Positions 5,545 through 13,328 of a stretch of 39,436 nucleotides of DNA are shown piece after piece. The notes under the pieces are model-generated. The model did not search any database. It had not been told where the DNA came from and was given only the letters and a program-made list of their open reading frames with translations. The translations under genes and the position numbers were made by a program. The DNA is taken from positions 1 to 39,436 of the IMG/VR virus record IMGVR_UViG_3300046522_000058; one strand, 5' to 3'. Position 1 is the first letter of the stretch. The number at the start of each line of letters is the position of its first letter. Source of the DNA: a virus.

Positions 5545-5943
5545 CTCCCACTTTGCTGTGGGACAGACCACACGGCGTATGCGGCTTGCGCGTATGAGGG
5601 TCCAGCACGCTGGGCAAGGGGCCCGAGTTGTGTACAGCGTGGCGCCTACTCGCTCCGCAGCCTGCGTGTGTCGGATGGCGTTTCGCTCAGCGTGGTCCGC
5701 CGTGCAATTGCTGTAGTCCGTGTTCGCTGCGCACTCGTCGTAGGTGAGCTGTCCACGGGGGCAGGCACCCTCTGTGAGGCACCCAGGGACACCAGCGGGA
5801 GGCCCGTTGTATCCGGTCCCCCGTACCTCGTTCTGTGCGTTGACCAGGATGGCGCCCACAGCGCTACGGGTGCAGTCAGCGCGAGTGGCGACCCAGGATG
5901 CACCGTCAAGGAAATACGTATCCCAGTTCGGCCGCTTGTTCAT
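5530..5943 (-). CDS. dCMP deaminase
   Basis: A 137-residue zinc-dependent deoxycytidylate deaminase converting dCMP to dUMP, the substrate of thymidylate synthase. The catalytic motif HAERNA lies at 84-89 (zinc-binding His84, catalytic Glu86) and the second zinc motif APCPAC at 108-113. Further cysteines (55, 61, 71, 80) occur in the insert typical of phage dCMP deaminases, where a second zinc site is common. The ATG overlaps the thioredoxin stop (ATGA). It is the last gene of the thyX-thioredoxin-deaminase cassette, so it should be coexpressed with ThyX. Confidence 0.92.
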   Translation of the reverse strand: MNKRPNWDTYFLDGASWVATRADCTRSAVGAILVNAQNEVRGTGYNGPPAGVPGCLTEGACPRGQLTYDECAANTDYSNCTADHAERNAIRHTQAAERVGATLYTTRAPCPACWTLIRASRIRRVVCPTAKWELRFS

Positions 5944-6188
5944 GCGATCAACGCCCGTACCTGCTCCGCTGAGGCCCTGCCGACGTGCTCAGCTACCGGA
6001 GTGCCGGACACGTCGTAAACGCGCAGTGTGGGCACGCTGAGGATACCTACGGCGCGAGGGTCGCCAGAGGCTACGTCGACGTACTCAAAGGCTGCACCGG
6101 TTTCCTGTGCAACGCGCTCCACAACGGGCCTTGTCAGCTTGCAGGGCACACACCAGGATGCCCCGAACATGATCAGTGTGTCAGTCAT
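5940..6188 (-). CDS. Thioredoxin / glutaredoxin-like protein
   Basis: An 82-residue thioredoxin-fold protein with the active site WCVPC (Cys13 and Cys16) and the conserved cis-Pro segment VPTLRVY near residue 54. Its likely role is to reduce disulfides, with the phage ribonucleotide reductase at 7909 as the obvious client. The start ATG overlaps the preceding tiny membrane gene, and the stop overlaps dCMP deaminase, so it lies in a tightly coupled cassette. It is shorter than host thioredoxins (about 105), as is common for phage forms. Confidence 0.92.
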   Translation of the reverse strand: MTDTLIMFGASWCVPCKLTRPVVERVAQETGAAFEYVDVASGDPRAVGILSVPTLRVYDVSGTPVAEHVGRASAEQVRALIA

Positions 6189-6267
6189 TGTCTCCCCAGA
6201 AGATTGCCCATGCGATCGCAGCGAAGTAGGCCAGCATGATCAGCGTTCCCGCTACAGGCTGACTCAC
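6181..6267 (-). CDS. Tiny membrane protein, 28 aa (third of a coupled trio)
   Basis: GTG at 6267 overlaps the upstream stop (GTGA) and is preceded by AAGGGGGG. The product has one hydrophobic segment (GTLIMLAYFAAIAWAIFW) and an acidic C-terminus (GDND), fitting a single-pass membrane peptide. Its stop overlaps the thioredoxin start. Coupling on both sides and a strong SD support it despite its length. No function can be assigned. Confidence 0.55.
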   Translation of the reverse strand: MSQPVAGTLIMLAYFAAIAWAIFWGDND

Positions 6268-6350
6268 CGGCCCCCCTTGGTTCTGAGGACCACCACCAGG
6301 GCCCCGATGGTGTACACAACCACCGGGACCACTACCAGAAGTGCTCTCAC
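6264..6350 (-). CDS. Tiny membrane protein, 28 aa (second of a coupled trio)
   Basis: GTG at 6350 overlaps the upstream stop (GTGA) and follows a GAGGGGG SD. The product is almost entirely hydrophobic (LLVVVPVVVYTIGALVVVL) with a basic tail (RTKGGR), so it is a single-pass membrane peptide with the tail probably cytoplasmic. It is coupled at its end to the next tiny gene by another GTGA. Function unknown; a small regulator of a membrane enzyme or of lysis is possible. Confidence 0.55.
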   Translation of the reverse strand: MRALLVVVPVVVYTIGALVVVLRTKGGR

Positions 6351-6427
6351 TCGTCCCCCTCATCTGTGCGGCAGCGCTGACCACCACACGTCACACAGTC
6401 GTCATCGTCCTCAACCCATGCGATCAC
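6347..6427 (-). CDS. Tiny acidic cysteine protein, 26 aa (first of a coupled trio)
   Basis: GTG at 6427 overlaps the thyX stop (GTGA) and has GAGGAG eight bases upstream. The product is acidic with three cysteines in a CVTC...C pattern ([14 protein letters not shown]), suggestive of a metal-binding or redox knuckle. It lies between thyX and two tiny membrane genes, each joined by a GTGA overlap. Its length makes it tentative, but the repeated coupling with good SDs is unlikely to be chance. Confidence 0.5.
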   Translation of the reverse strand: MIAWVEDDDDCVTCGGQRCRTDEGDE

Positions 6428-7125
6428 GCGGAAGGCTCCTCTTCGATGTCCTGAACGGAGTTGGGGGCCACGCTCCGCAGGTTCGCCAGCACCAGGGCAG
6501 CGAACTCCTGTATCTCAGCGTCAGCGTGGGTGCTGTGTCGCTTACCCAGGACATCCCGCCATGCGCGCAGGTTGCCGGTTACCACCATGTCCACGGGGGC
6601 AGCGTTGGGGAGCACACAACGGGCAGCCTCGCGCGCCTGCTTACGCTTGAAGCCAACGGCCGTCAGGTGGGTTACGAGATCCTCGTAGACCCGTAGAGCA
6701 GCGTCGTACGCCTCCCTGACATCATCCTCAGCGAGCGAGCCAGGCTGAATGGCGGGCGGGATCACAGGGGCCGTGTCGGCGTAGTTGACGTACCGCTGAC
6801 TGACCACGCTGAAGGACAGGTGGCGATGCCTGGTCAACTCAGCGAGCAGAGCGCGGGATACGCCCCGGACCAAGAACGTCACGGACGAGTGTTCCAACAC
6901 GCTGTAGTGGCCCTGGGAAAGGATGTTGGCCATGTACCCAGCGTTGTTGGCAGTCTTGGGGTTCGGACGAGCGAAGCTCTTGTAACAGATGCGTCCGGCA
7001 GCCTCGCCCAGCGCGTCAAGGTCGCTGAGGTACGGCGTGTCATCAGGGCCGAACGGGTCGTAGTCGTATGCCAGTTCAACGACGTGCGGAATCATCATGG
7101 TGTGGGCGAGGGTCTCAACCTGCAT
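6424..7125 (-). CDS. thyX: FAD-dependent thymidylate synthase ThyX
   Basis: A 233-residue flavin-dependent enzyme that methylates dUMP to dTMP using methylene-tetrahydrofolate and NADPH. The signature RHR-(7)-S is complete: Arg99, His100, Arg101 and Ser109 ([14 protein letters not shown]). An N-terminal [17 protein letters not shown] segment matches the family. I start at the ATG at 7125 (GGAGAG, eight bases away) rather than the in-frame GTG at 7152, which abuts the operator palindrome and lacks an SD. Length fits the family. With dCMP deaminase and dNMP kinase it forms a dTTP route. Confidence 0.95.
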   Translation of the reverse strand: MQVETLAHTMMIPHVVELAYDYDPFGPDDTPYLSDLDALGEAAGRICYKSFARPNPKTANNAGYMANILSQGHYSVLEHSSVTFLVRGVSRALLAELTRHRHLSFSVVSQRYVNYADTAPVIPPAIQPGSLAEDDVREAYDAALRVYEDLVTHLTAVGFKRKQAREAARCVLPNAAPVDMVVTGNLRAWRDVLGKRHSTHADAEIQEFAALVLANLRSVAPNSVQDIEEEPSA

Positions 7126-7144
7126 GCGTGCGTCTCTCCAAACG

Positions 7145-7176
7145 GGGGTCACCTACGAACTTTCGCAGGTGACCCC
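7145..7176. promoter_or_regulatory. Operator-like palindrome, copy 4, within a hairpin
   Basis: ACCTACGAA-CT-TTCGCAGGT (7151-7170) has one mismatch. GGGGTC and GACCCC flank it and extend the inverted repeat, so the transcript could fold into a 15-bp hairpin. It lies between the 58-residue gene and thyX. Only a weak T run follows, so termination would be partial at best. Confidence 0.7.
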
Positions 7177-7183
7177 AGGTAGA

Positions 7184-7360
7184 TCAGTAAATGTCGTTGC
7201 TCAGAAAGTGGACGAGTAGTAGCGCATCCTCGGGCGTGATCTCCTCCATGAGGAAACCCGCCTCTTTCAGCAGCTTCACGGCCAACCTGTAGGCGTCTGC
7301 CCGGTCGGCCAGTAGCTCAGTCGCTGTGTAGTCGTTGATCGAAGCGTCCAGCTTGGCCAC
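7184..7360 (-). CDS. Hypothetical protein, 58 aa
   Basis: GTG at 7360 lies two bases after the upstream gene's stop. The frame is clean and ends at TGA 7184. The product looks all-helical and amphipathic (YTATELLADRADAYRLAVKLL, then EEITPEDALLLVHFL). No motif. Such short helical proteins are common between phage metabolism genes. No function assigned. Confidence 0.6.
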   Translation of the reverse strand: MAKLDASINDYTATELLADRADAYRLAVKLLKEAGFLMEEITPEDALLLVHFLSNDIY

Positions 7361-7362
7361 CG

Positions 7363-7527
7363 TCAGACCGCCTTCCGGGCCAGGTCGAGGACCAGCTCAC
7401 GCGCGTCGAGGTAGCCGAGCGTCACGGTGCTGATGGTCTCGCCCTGGGGGTTGAGGGTCTCGAACTCCGTACCCTTGTCCGCCTTGCGGGTGATGACCGA
7501 GTAGCCGTTGACCAGGTTGTAAGTCAC
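7363..7527 (-). CDS. Hypothetical protein, 54 aa
   Basis: The GTG at 7527 has GGAG eight bases upstream; the longer frame to 7611 would include the 17-bp leader element and so is unlikely. The sequence is beta-rich at the start (NLVNGYSVITRKADKGTEFE) and helical at the end (DARELVLDLARKAV). It follows the HNH gene and the 17-bp element by about 50 bases. Unknown function. Confidence 0.65.
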   Translation of the reverse strand: MTYNLVNGYSVITRKADKGTEFETLNPQGETISTVTLGYLDARELVLDLARKAV

Positions 7528-7574
7528 TGTCGTGTCTCCATTCGTTGTGTGCGTTCCTTGCCTGTGCTGGTGCT

Positions 7575-7591
7575 CTGTCGAGTGGGTTAGC
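7575..7591 (-). repeat. 17-bp leader element, copy 2
   Basis: GCTAACCCACTCGACAG, the C variant at position 8. Its TAA is the stop codon of the HNH gene at 7587, and its end lies 48 bases before the GTG of the 54-residue gene. Confidence 0.75.
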
Positions 7592-7895
7592 AGCCCCAGG
7601 ACAGGGCCCATTCAGCGAGGGAGAGCGCGCCTTTGCCCAGGTTGCAGGGGGCACAGGCTGGCAACAGGTTGTGCGGCAGATCAGCACCCCCACGACTCAG
7701 CGGAACGACGTGGTCAAGGTGCTCCGCTGGTGCATCGCAGTAGGCACAGGTACCGGCGTACGCAGCGAAGATGGCCGCGCGGTTGTAACGGGGAGGTCTC
7801 TTGCGGGGGCGACGGAGCGCAGGAAGGGGGAGCCGCAGAGTACGACTCCCCCGATTCCTACTGATGGCGGCATACGCGCTGGACCAGTCATGCAT
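7587..7895 (-). CDS. HNH endonuclease, 102 aa
   Basis: A short free-standing HNH nuclease. The N-terminal half is basic (PALRRPRKRPPRYN). The HNH core has CAYC, then HLDHVVPLSRGG, then an Asn in PHNLLPACAPCNLGKG, giving the His-Asn-His ligands plus two CxxC zinc pairs. Its core is closely similar to the HNH protein at 15932-16360, so they are paralogues, probably mobile homing-type genes. It sits between ribonucleotide reductase and small genes. The ATG has GGAG eight bases upstream; the stop lies in the 17-bp repeat. Confidence 0.88.
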   Translation of the reverse strand: MHDWSSAYAAISRNRGSRTLRLPLPALRRPRKRPPRYNRAAIFAAYAGTCAYCDAPAEHLDHVVPLSRGGADLPHNLLPACAPCNLGKGALSLAEWALSWGC

Positions 7896-7908
7896 GCCGC
7901 AAACTCCG

Positions 7909-9939
7909 TTACTTCACAGGGCAGGCGCCGGACGCGCAAGCCTCGTCGTACGACGCATCCACGCTCTTCGCGGTAGCAGCCTCGTACTCGTCCTCAGTGA
8001 TCCGCTCGTAGGGGCTCTGGGGACGCGTCAGGTCCGGGAACACAGTGGTTCCCTTCAGCTCCGACAGGAACCCTTCGAGCGTGTCAGCCGCTTCCTGAAC
8101 GTCCAGCGAGCCAGCGGGAATGTTCACAGTGAAGCTGACAGCGTTGTTCGCGTAGTGGCGCTGGTAGAGAGCCTGAAACGCGAGCATGTCAGAGAAGCTG
8201 ATCTCATCCGCAGACTCGACAATGTCAGCGGGGTAACCCATGGACTCAACCTCTTCCACAAGCTTTTCCTTGGTGGGGAACTCGACCACCACCGTGTTCC
8301 CGCTCTTGTCGTACACGTCCGCCTCTACCTTGTGGCCCTGGTCGAGGAACTCAGCCACGTTCGCAGCCTGCCTCTCGTCCACCACGCTGAAGCGCACACG
8401 GCGGATGAAATGCCGGGCGTAGATGGGGTGGATACCCTCAGTGGCTCCGGGCATCTTGGCAATGGTTCCGGTCGGCGCAACCGTGGTGGTCTTGACGGGT
8501 ACCGGGATGCGCAGTTCATGCGCGTAGTCAGCGGCAGCAGCGTTGACGGTTGCCTGCATGGCGTCCAGCGCACGGGCCACACGGGGCGAGCGGGAAGCCT
8601 CGCTGTACCGAATGCCCTGCTTGGCAAGGAAGCCCTGAACGCCGAAGTGACCAACGCCGATTCGCCGGTTACGGGCGAGCTTCTCAGCCTGCTTGGGGTC
8701 GTTGACGTCGCCGTAAGTGGCACGGATCAGGAAGCGAGCCATAAGGCGGTGTGCCTCGTAGATTCCAGCCATGTTGGCGCGCTTGCCCCGGACAGTCGGC
8801 GCGAACGCGTCTAGGTTGACGTGCCCCAGGTTGCAGTTCTCCCAGGCTTCTAGGGCGATCTCACCACACGGGTTGGTGGCAATAACCTCGTTGGGCTCAC
8901 CCTCGTTCGACAGATCCTTGTTCCAGTAACCAGGCTCGCCGTTGTCCAGCATGCCGCGCGTGGACGCAAGGTGAACGGCCGTAGCGTGCTCGTCCTTGGC
9001 GCTGAGAGCAGCCGTAAACGCGTTGTCGATGACCACCGAAATGTTGGTCGTCCAGTGCTTGCCCGTGTCCGCCTTGCAGTTGATGAAATCGAAGATGAAC
9101 GGGTCATCCCACTCGACCATTGCCATGCGGGCAGAGCGCCGGTTACCGCCCGAGACAACACACTCAGCAATGGCGTGGTCTATCTCCATGGCTTCCAGCG
9201 GGTAGACGTAGTCAGCGCGCGAGGCTGCACCGTTCATCACAGAGTTGATGTCCAGCATCATGCGCGCGAACGGACGGGGGCCCGAGGCAGTACCGCCGAA
9301 GGTGCGGAGAGGCTGGCCAGCACCACGGACACGCGACACGTCGTAGACCCGCTCAGTGTGGGCAACGTCGCCCCGGTAGTAGGTATCGATCAGGTCGACC
9401 ATTGCAGCCGCCCAACCCTCGCGGGAGTCCTCAACCGGGAAGGCTCCGCCCCATTCGTGGGAGTAGTCGTCAGAGAGCACACCAGCGGCGCGCATGACGT
9501 CGTAATCCGGGTGGGTGGGGTCACACACCACATGGACGTTCAGAGGCTGCGAGGGGGCACCGTACGGCTTCAGGAAGCGTGACGAGTAGTTCGCCCCGAC
9601 TCCCCCACCCTCCATGAGTCGCATGAAGGTGAACTCAAAGTGATCCGACAGGGCCTTGCCCCATCCGCTGACATGGCAGTTGAAGAGGTACTGACGACCA
9701 GGGACGCCGGAAGCCCAGAGGTGACGACCAGCGGGAAGGATCTTGAAGTCATACATCAGCTCGATCAGCCGCTCACGCTCACCAGGCTCGATGCGCTGGG
9801 CAGGGACCAGGCCCGTGTTCCCGTCAACCACGCGGGTCACAGTGTCGAGCCACGTCTCACGCTGGCCGTTGGGCTTGACTCGCTGGTAGGTGCGCTCGTA
9901 AACGGTGGCGCCGGTCGGTCCAAACTTGGGGTCGTGCAA
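7909..9939 (-). CDS. nrdJ: Class II (adenosylcobalamin-dependent) ribonucleoside-triphosphate reductase
   Basis: A 676-residue monomeric reductase. Three cysteines match the Lactobacillus leichmannii RTPR set: Cys88 (FNCHV), Cys358 (NPCGE, the thiyl-radical cysteine) and Cys369 (NCNLGHVN). The last two are 11 residues apart, as in RTPR. The C-terminus carries a CX4C redox pair (Cys668, Cys673 in CASGACPVK), reduced by a thioredoxin; the phage encodes one at 5940. The enzyme needs vitamin B12, which actinobacteria commonly make. The start is TTG 9939 with GAGGAG seven bases upstream. It follows the sigma-like gene after a terminator. Confidence 0.95.
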   Translation of the reverse strand: MHDPKFGPTGATVYERTYQRVKPNGQRETWLDTVTRVVDGNTGLVPAQRIEPGERERLIELMYDFKILPAGRHLWASGVPGRQYLFNCHVSGWGKALSDHFEFTFMRLMEGGGVGANYSSRFLKPYGAPSQPLNVHVVCDPTHPDYDVMRAAGVLSDDYSHEWGGAFPVEDSREGWAAAMVDLIDTYYRGDVAHTERVYDVSRVRGAGQPLRTFGGTASGPRPFARMMLDINSVMNGAASRADYVYPLEAMEIDHAIAECVVSGGNRRSARMAMVEWDDPFIFDFINCKADTGKHWTTNISVVIDNAFTAALSAKDEHATAVHLASTRGMLDNGEPGYWNKDLSNEGEPNEVIATNPCGEIALEAWENCNLGHVNLDAFAPTVRGKRANMAGIYEAHRLMARFLIRATYGDVNDPKQAEKLARNRRIGVGHFGVQGFLAKQGIRYSEASRSPRVARALDAMQATVNAAAADYAHELRIPVPVKTTTVAPTGTIAKMPGATEGIHPIYARHFIRRVRFSVVDERQAANVAEFLDQGHKVEADVYDKSGNTVVVEFPTKEKLVEEVESMGYPADIVESADEISFSDMLAFQALYQRHYANNAVSFTVNIPAGSLDVQEAADTLEGFLSELKGTTVFPDLTRPQSPYERITEDEYEAATAKSVDASYDEACASGACPVK

Positions 9940-9952
9940 AACATGCTCCTCA

Positions 9953-9987
9953 TGGAAGAGGGGGCCAGAGTGTGAACCCTGACCCCC
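9953..9987 (-). terminator. Intrinsic terminator after the sigma-like gene
   Basis: On the minus strand a 12-bp stem (GGGGGTCAGGGT with ACTCTGGCCCCC, TCAC loop) is followed by TCTTCC. The T tract is weak, so read-through into the reductase gene is likely. Confidence 0.65.
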
Positions 9988-9999
9988 GATTGGTTGTGA

Positions 10000-11118
10000 C
10001 TACTTGCGACCAGCGGGCTTGCGCGCCTCAGCGGCAGCAGCCTCCCAGGCCAGCCGGTCAGCGTCGTCCGTGGCCACGATGTCGATGTACTTGCCCGCGA
10101 ACTCCGTACGGGCCTGCGACAGGTTCACCTTGCAGGTACCAGCGGTGAAGCCCAGGTGAGCGGCCAGTCCCTCACGGTCGCATCCGTCGCCCCACCCGAA
10201 GTCTTCAACGCCACCGATGCCGAACGAGTGGACCAGGACCACACGACGCGAGGGGCGCATACCGTCCAGCGCGCTGTGAACGCCATCGATCTTGGCTGCC
10301 TTGTCCTCACGGCGATCGTCGGACACGTCGCGCAGGTCATCAGTGAGCGCGGACTCAGTGGCAGTCGAGACGTAGCTACGGAGGATCGCAACGGCGTCCA
10401 GTACGTACCGGCGAACCGTTTCGTCACGCGGAACGGTGAGGGTGTCCTCGATCGCGTCAACGTCCTCAGCGGCCACCGGAAGGGCCGAGAGCACCTCGCG
10501 GGCGGTCGAGTACGTCTGAAGCACTGCGAGAGCTTCCAGGGCGGCACCACGGCCCACCTTGGGGCGGATCTCGTCGTTGCTCTCGTCGGTCACGGCCAGC
10601 GTGTGAATGATGCTGGTCTCGTCGTCGTCACCGCTGGTCTTGTCGATGGACACCGGACCCTGCCACGCGAGGCGAGCAGCAAAGGCCCGGTCCTTGCTCA
10701 GCCGCTTGCCCTTGGCCGGAACAGTCTGGGCGAGCTTCTCAGCCTCGAACACGTTGCCCTCAGCGAGAGTGACCATGGCCTTGAAGGTGGAGAACGCATC
10801 CCGGTCCACACCGGCGTTCCGCTCAGCGTTCGTCTTGGCCTTCAGCTCACCGGCCATGGCGCCGTACAGGTACTCACGGAAGGCGTCCACGCTGTCACCC
10901 TCCCAGCGCGGGAGGTACTCGAAGAGAGCAACAAGCGCGTCCTGCCGGAACTCCTCGGCGTAGTCGCTGTACCGGGCCGGGTTGGTGGCCAGTACACCCG
11001 CAGCCTTGGAAGCGAGGCGCCCAATCCGGCTGTCCATCTCGTCGAGCACAGCGCGGATGGCGTCAAGGTCGTTGTTCTGGGCGGCGTGGATCTGGTCCAG
11101 GGTCAGGTTCGCGCTCAT
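10000..11118 (-). CDS. Sigma-like RNA polymerase factor (predicted)
   Basis: A 372-residue protein with sigma-70-like organisation. The N-terminal third has EEFRQDALVALFEYLPRWEG and FREYLYGAMAGELKAK, resembling regions 2 and 3. The C-terminal part (RRVVLVHSFGIGGVEDFGWG, then REGLAAHLGFTAGTCKVNLS) resembles region 4, with a helix-turn-helix between GLAAHLG and the second helix. I start at ATG 11118 (GGGAG SD). The longer frame to 11397 would translate the promoter and leader. It may redirect host polymerase to phage promoters, perhaps late ones. An alternative is a non-sigma DNA-binding protein with a similar fold. Confidence 0.65.
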   Translation of the reverse strand: MSANLTLDQIHAAQNNDLDAIRAVLDEMDSRIGRLASKAAGVLATNPARYSDYAEEFRQDALVALFEYLPRWEGDSVDAFREYLYGAMAGELKAKTNAERNAGVDRDAFSTFKAMVTLAEGNVFEAEKLAQTVPAKGKRLSKDRAFAARLAWQGPVSIDKTSGDDDETSIIHTLAVTDESNDEIRPKVGRGAALEALAVLQTYSTAREVLSALPVAAEDVDAIEDTLTVPRDETVRRYVLDAVAILRSYVSTATESALTDDLRDVSDDRREDKAAKIDGVHSALDGMRPSRRVVLVHSFGIGGVEDFGWGDGCDREGLAAHLGFTAGTCKVNLSQARTEFAGKYIDIVATDDADRLAWEAAAAEARKPAGRK

Positions 11119-11152
11119 TTGTTGATCTCCCTCACGTAGTGGCTCAGTGCCT

Positions 11153-11169
11153 CTGTCGAGTCGGTTAGC
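11153..11169 (-). repeat. 17-bp leader element, copy 3
   Basis: GCTAACCGACTCGACAG lies in the 5' untranslated leader of the sigma-like gene, 35 bases before its ATG and downstream of a predicted -10. Here it is therefore transcribed, which argues against its being the promoter itself. Confidence 0.75.
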
Positions 11170-11195
11170 TGCTCGGCTCGGCGTTGCTGAGGTGA

Positions 11196-11225
11196 GTTCT
11201 ACGTGGTTTTTCGTAGGTGGTGCAA
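11196..11225 (-). promoter_or_regulatory. Sigma70-like promoter of the sigma-like gene, with operator arms
   Basis: TTGCAC (11220-11225), an 18-base spacer and TAGAAC (11196-11201) on the minus strand. An operator arm (TTCGTAGGT, 11210-11218) fills the spacer and another (11232-11240) lies upstream of the -35. Confidence 0.55.
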
Positions 11226-11403
11226 GCAGCTTTCGTAGGTGACAAGCTGTTAGATCAGCTACTAAGGGAGGTCGTTGTAAGGGATTCCAAGGCGTTACCC
11301 GGGTTCGTACCTTGGAAGTAGTGGGTTTGGCATCCGCAAACGGTTTCGTTAGCTGCGAATGTGGGTGTTTGCAGTGACTACATGTGAGCCGCAGCACAAC
11401 GAC
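11226..11403. other. Non-coding region between polymerase and sigma-like gene, with nested inverted repeats
   Basis: The stretch has no convincing gene. It contains TTCCAAGG and CCTTGGAA arms (11285-11317) around a TACCCGGGT palindrome, further GCAAAC and GTTTGC inverted arms (about 11335-11373), and an operator arm at 11232-11240. It could be an extended promoter region or a replication origin next to the polymerase gene. I cannot decide from sequence. Confidence 0.4.
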
Positions 11404-11436
11404 AAAAGGGCCACCCTCCGTGATGGAAGATGGCCC
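11404..11436 (-). terminator. Intrinsic terminator after DNA polymerase
   Basis: On the minus strand GGGCCATCTTCCATCACGG pairs back through GGAGGGTGGCCC, followed by TTTTG. It begins 13 bases after the polymerase stop codon. Confidence 0.8.
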
Positions 11437-11448
11437 AGATGTCTACTG

Positions 11449-13299
11449 TCAGTAGTCAGCGCCGTAGAGGCTGCCCCACGAACGCTGACCGATTTCCGCC
11501 GCTGCCTCGATCGGCACGCCGTACAGGTCGAACGTCATGCACTTCTCGATCTCTCGCGCGTAGTCGCTGGCCTCAGCCTGCGGGACAGATGCGAGGATTT
11601 CGTCATGAATCGGCAGGCGCATGGTGTCCAGTAGCCCCGCCTCCTCCATGTTGATGAGGCTCTGACCGAGACAGTCACGGGCAGCGGACTGGACCCCGTA
11701 GTTGACTACGGCGTAGGTGCGCTCACGGTCGAGAGGCAGACGACGACCAGTCACCGACACATGGACCATGCCAGTCTCGTACGCCTCACGCTGCCAGCGA
11801 TTCGACATGCGCTTGACTTCCGGGTAGACCCGGTCATACGCAGCGAGCGCGCGCCTGACGTCGTCCATGGGGGCACCGGTCTGCCGCTGAATCGTGGCTG
11901 CGCCACCCCCGTAGACCTTGCCAAAGGCGATGCCCTTGGAGATCTTGCGGTGCTTGGGGGTGAAGTTCTCGCCGAACACCATTCGCGCCGTGAAGCTGTG
12001 CAGATCCTCGCCGTTCGTGATGGCTTCCTTCATGCGCTTCACGTCACCCAGGGCAGCCAACACCCGCAGCTCTACGGCAGCAAAGTCAGTGGACACCATC
12101 ACTTCACCAGGCTCAGCGAGCAAGGCGCGACGGATCATCGCATCACCAGATGGCAGAGTCTGAAGGGCGGGGCGCGTGATGCTCATACGGCCCGTGCGTG
12201 CCTGCATACTGTTGACGAATGCGTGCACCCGTCCGTCAGAGTCCATCGTGTCAAGGAACGTCTGAGTGTAGGCACTGCGCCACTTGCCAGCGCGCTTGCT
12301 CTTCAGGATGGCTTCAGCGAGCGGGTTTGCCTTCCGCAGGCCGAGCGGCTCCCATGAGTTCTGGTCAAGGTCAGCGAGCGCGCACAGGACAGCCTTGTCA
12401 GCCTTGTAGGCGCCGGAAGCCGTGCGATCTACCAGGGTCTCCCCCATGGCCAACAGCGCCTCTGTTACCTGCTTGGTGGCGTTGATGTTCTCGACCCCGT
12501 AGCGCAGGGCCTGAGCCTCGTACCGTGTGGCATCCTCCGACAACCGCGCGTCAAGCGCCTGCGTGTAGTCGACGTCAAGAACCATCCCCTTGCGCTGCAT
12601 GATGGCGCAGATGCGGGCAATCTCATGTTCGTAGGCGACGAGCCGGGGTCGAACGTCCAGCTTCTCAAGCTCAGTGTCTAGGGCCACGTCGAGCCGAGAC
12701 GTGAGGATGACGTCAAGTCCCGCGTACAGGAGGTAAGTCGGGTGGTCCAGCGGGATGCCTGCCCACCCAGTTGCCTTGGTCAGCTTCAGCGAGCGGAAGA
12801 CTGCTGTCAGGTCCCCTTGCGTGTCCGGGCTTGCCGGGTCGAGGTAGTACGCGCTGAGAGGCTTGAGACCCGTTCCGCGCCCACCTTCCTGGGGTTGCCG
12901 GGGGTCGACCAGGCCAGCCTTTAGGCGAGTGTCGATGGTGCGCGGGGCGAGAGACTCGATGGACTCACCGGCGTGGCGGTCGAGTACGGCCCAGTCAAAC
13001 GGCGCGTTGTGGATCTGGAAGCGTCGCCCGATGCGAAGCGCCCACCGTGCTACCTCAGCGAAGAACCCGCCAAGCTCGTACAGGATCACCCACCCCGTAC
13101 GCGCGTCGCCAAACTGAACGGTGCGGAGTCGGTAACCGGGCGAGTAGATGTCAAGCCCAGTGGTCTCCGTGTCCAGCGCGATGGGGCCAGCCTCATTGGC
13201 TCGCTCGAACCATGCGCGGAACTCCATCAGGTCGTCATACGTCTCGGGAACCTTGACAGTGACCGGATCACCAGCGATGGCGTAGGGATAGACCTTCAT
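11449..13299 (-). CDS. Family A DNA polymerase with 3'-5' exonuclease domain
   Basis: A 616-residue replicative polymerase. The proofreading domain has DTETTGL (Exo I, about 43-49), HNAPFDW (Exo II) and YAGLDVILT (Exo III). The polymerase domain has NARTGRMSITRPALQTLPSG, motif A STDFAAVELRVLAAL, the O-helix RKISKGIAFGKVYG with the Phe that discriminates sugars, and motif C PIHDEI. It is shorter than Pol I because it lacks a 5' nuclease domain. The ATG at 13299 follows an AGGAGG SD. It sits directly after the primase-helicase, with an operator palindrome inside a terminator hairpin between them. Confidence 0.96.
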   Translation of the reverse strand: MKVYPYAIAGDPVTVKVPETYDDLMEFRAWFERANEAGPIALDTETTGLDIYSPGYRLRTVQFGDARTGWVILYELGGFFAEVARWALRIGRRFQIHNAPFDWAVLDRHAGESIESLAPRTIDTRLKAGLVDPRQPQEGGRGTGLKPLSAYYLDPASPDTQGDLTAVFRSLKLTKATGWAGIPLDHPTYLLYAGLDVILTSRLDVALDTELEKLDVRPRLVAYEHEIARICAIMQRKGMVLDVDYTQALDARLSEDATRYEAQALRYGVENINATKQVTEALLAMGETLVDRTASGAYKADKAVLCALADLDQNSWEPLGLRKANPLAEAILKSKRAGKWRSAYTQTFLDTMDSDGRVHAFVNSMQARTGRMSITRPALQTLPSGDAMIRRALLAEPGEVMVSTDFAAVELRVLAALGDVKRMKEAITNGEDLHSFTARMVFGENFTPKHRKISKGIAFGKVYGGGAATIQRQTGAPMDDVRRALAAYDRVYPEVKRMSNRWQREAYETGMVHVSVTGRRLPLDRERTYAVVNYGVQSAARDCLGQSLINMEEAGLLDTMRLPIHDEILASVPQAEASDYAREIEKCMTFDLYGVPIEAAAEIGQRSWGSLYGADY

Positions 13300-13328
13300 G
13301 CGGCGTAGCCTCCTGTGTGCAACGCAAA

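Noticed and set aside
7801-8814. Plus-strand open frame (337 codons) opposite ribonucleotide reductase
   Set aside because: Antisense shadow of a gene with complete catalytic motifs.
11119-11397. N-terminal extension of the sigma-like protein (93 codons)
   Set aside because: It would translate the promoter, operator arms and 17-bp element; ATG 11118 has a proper SD.
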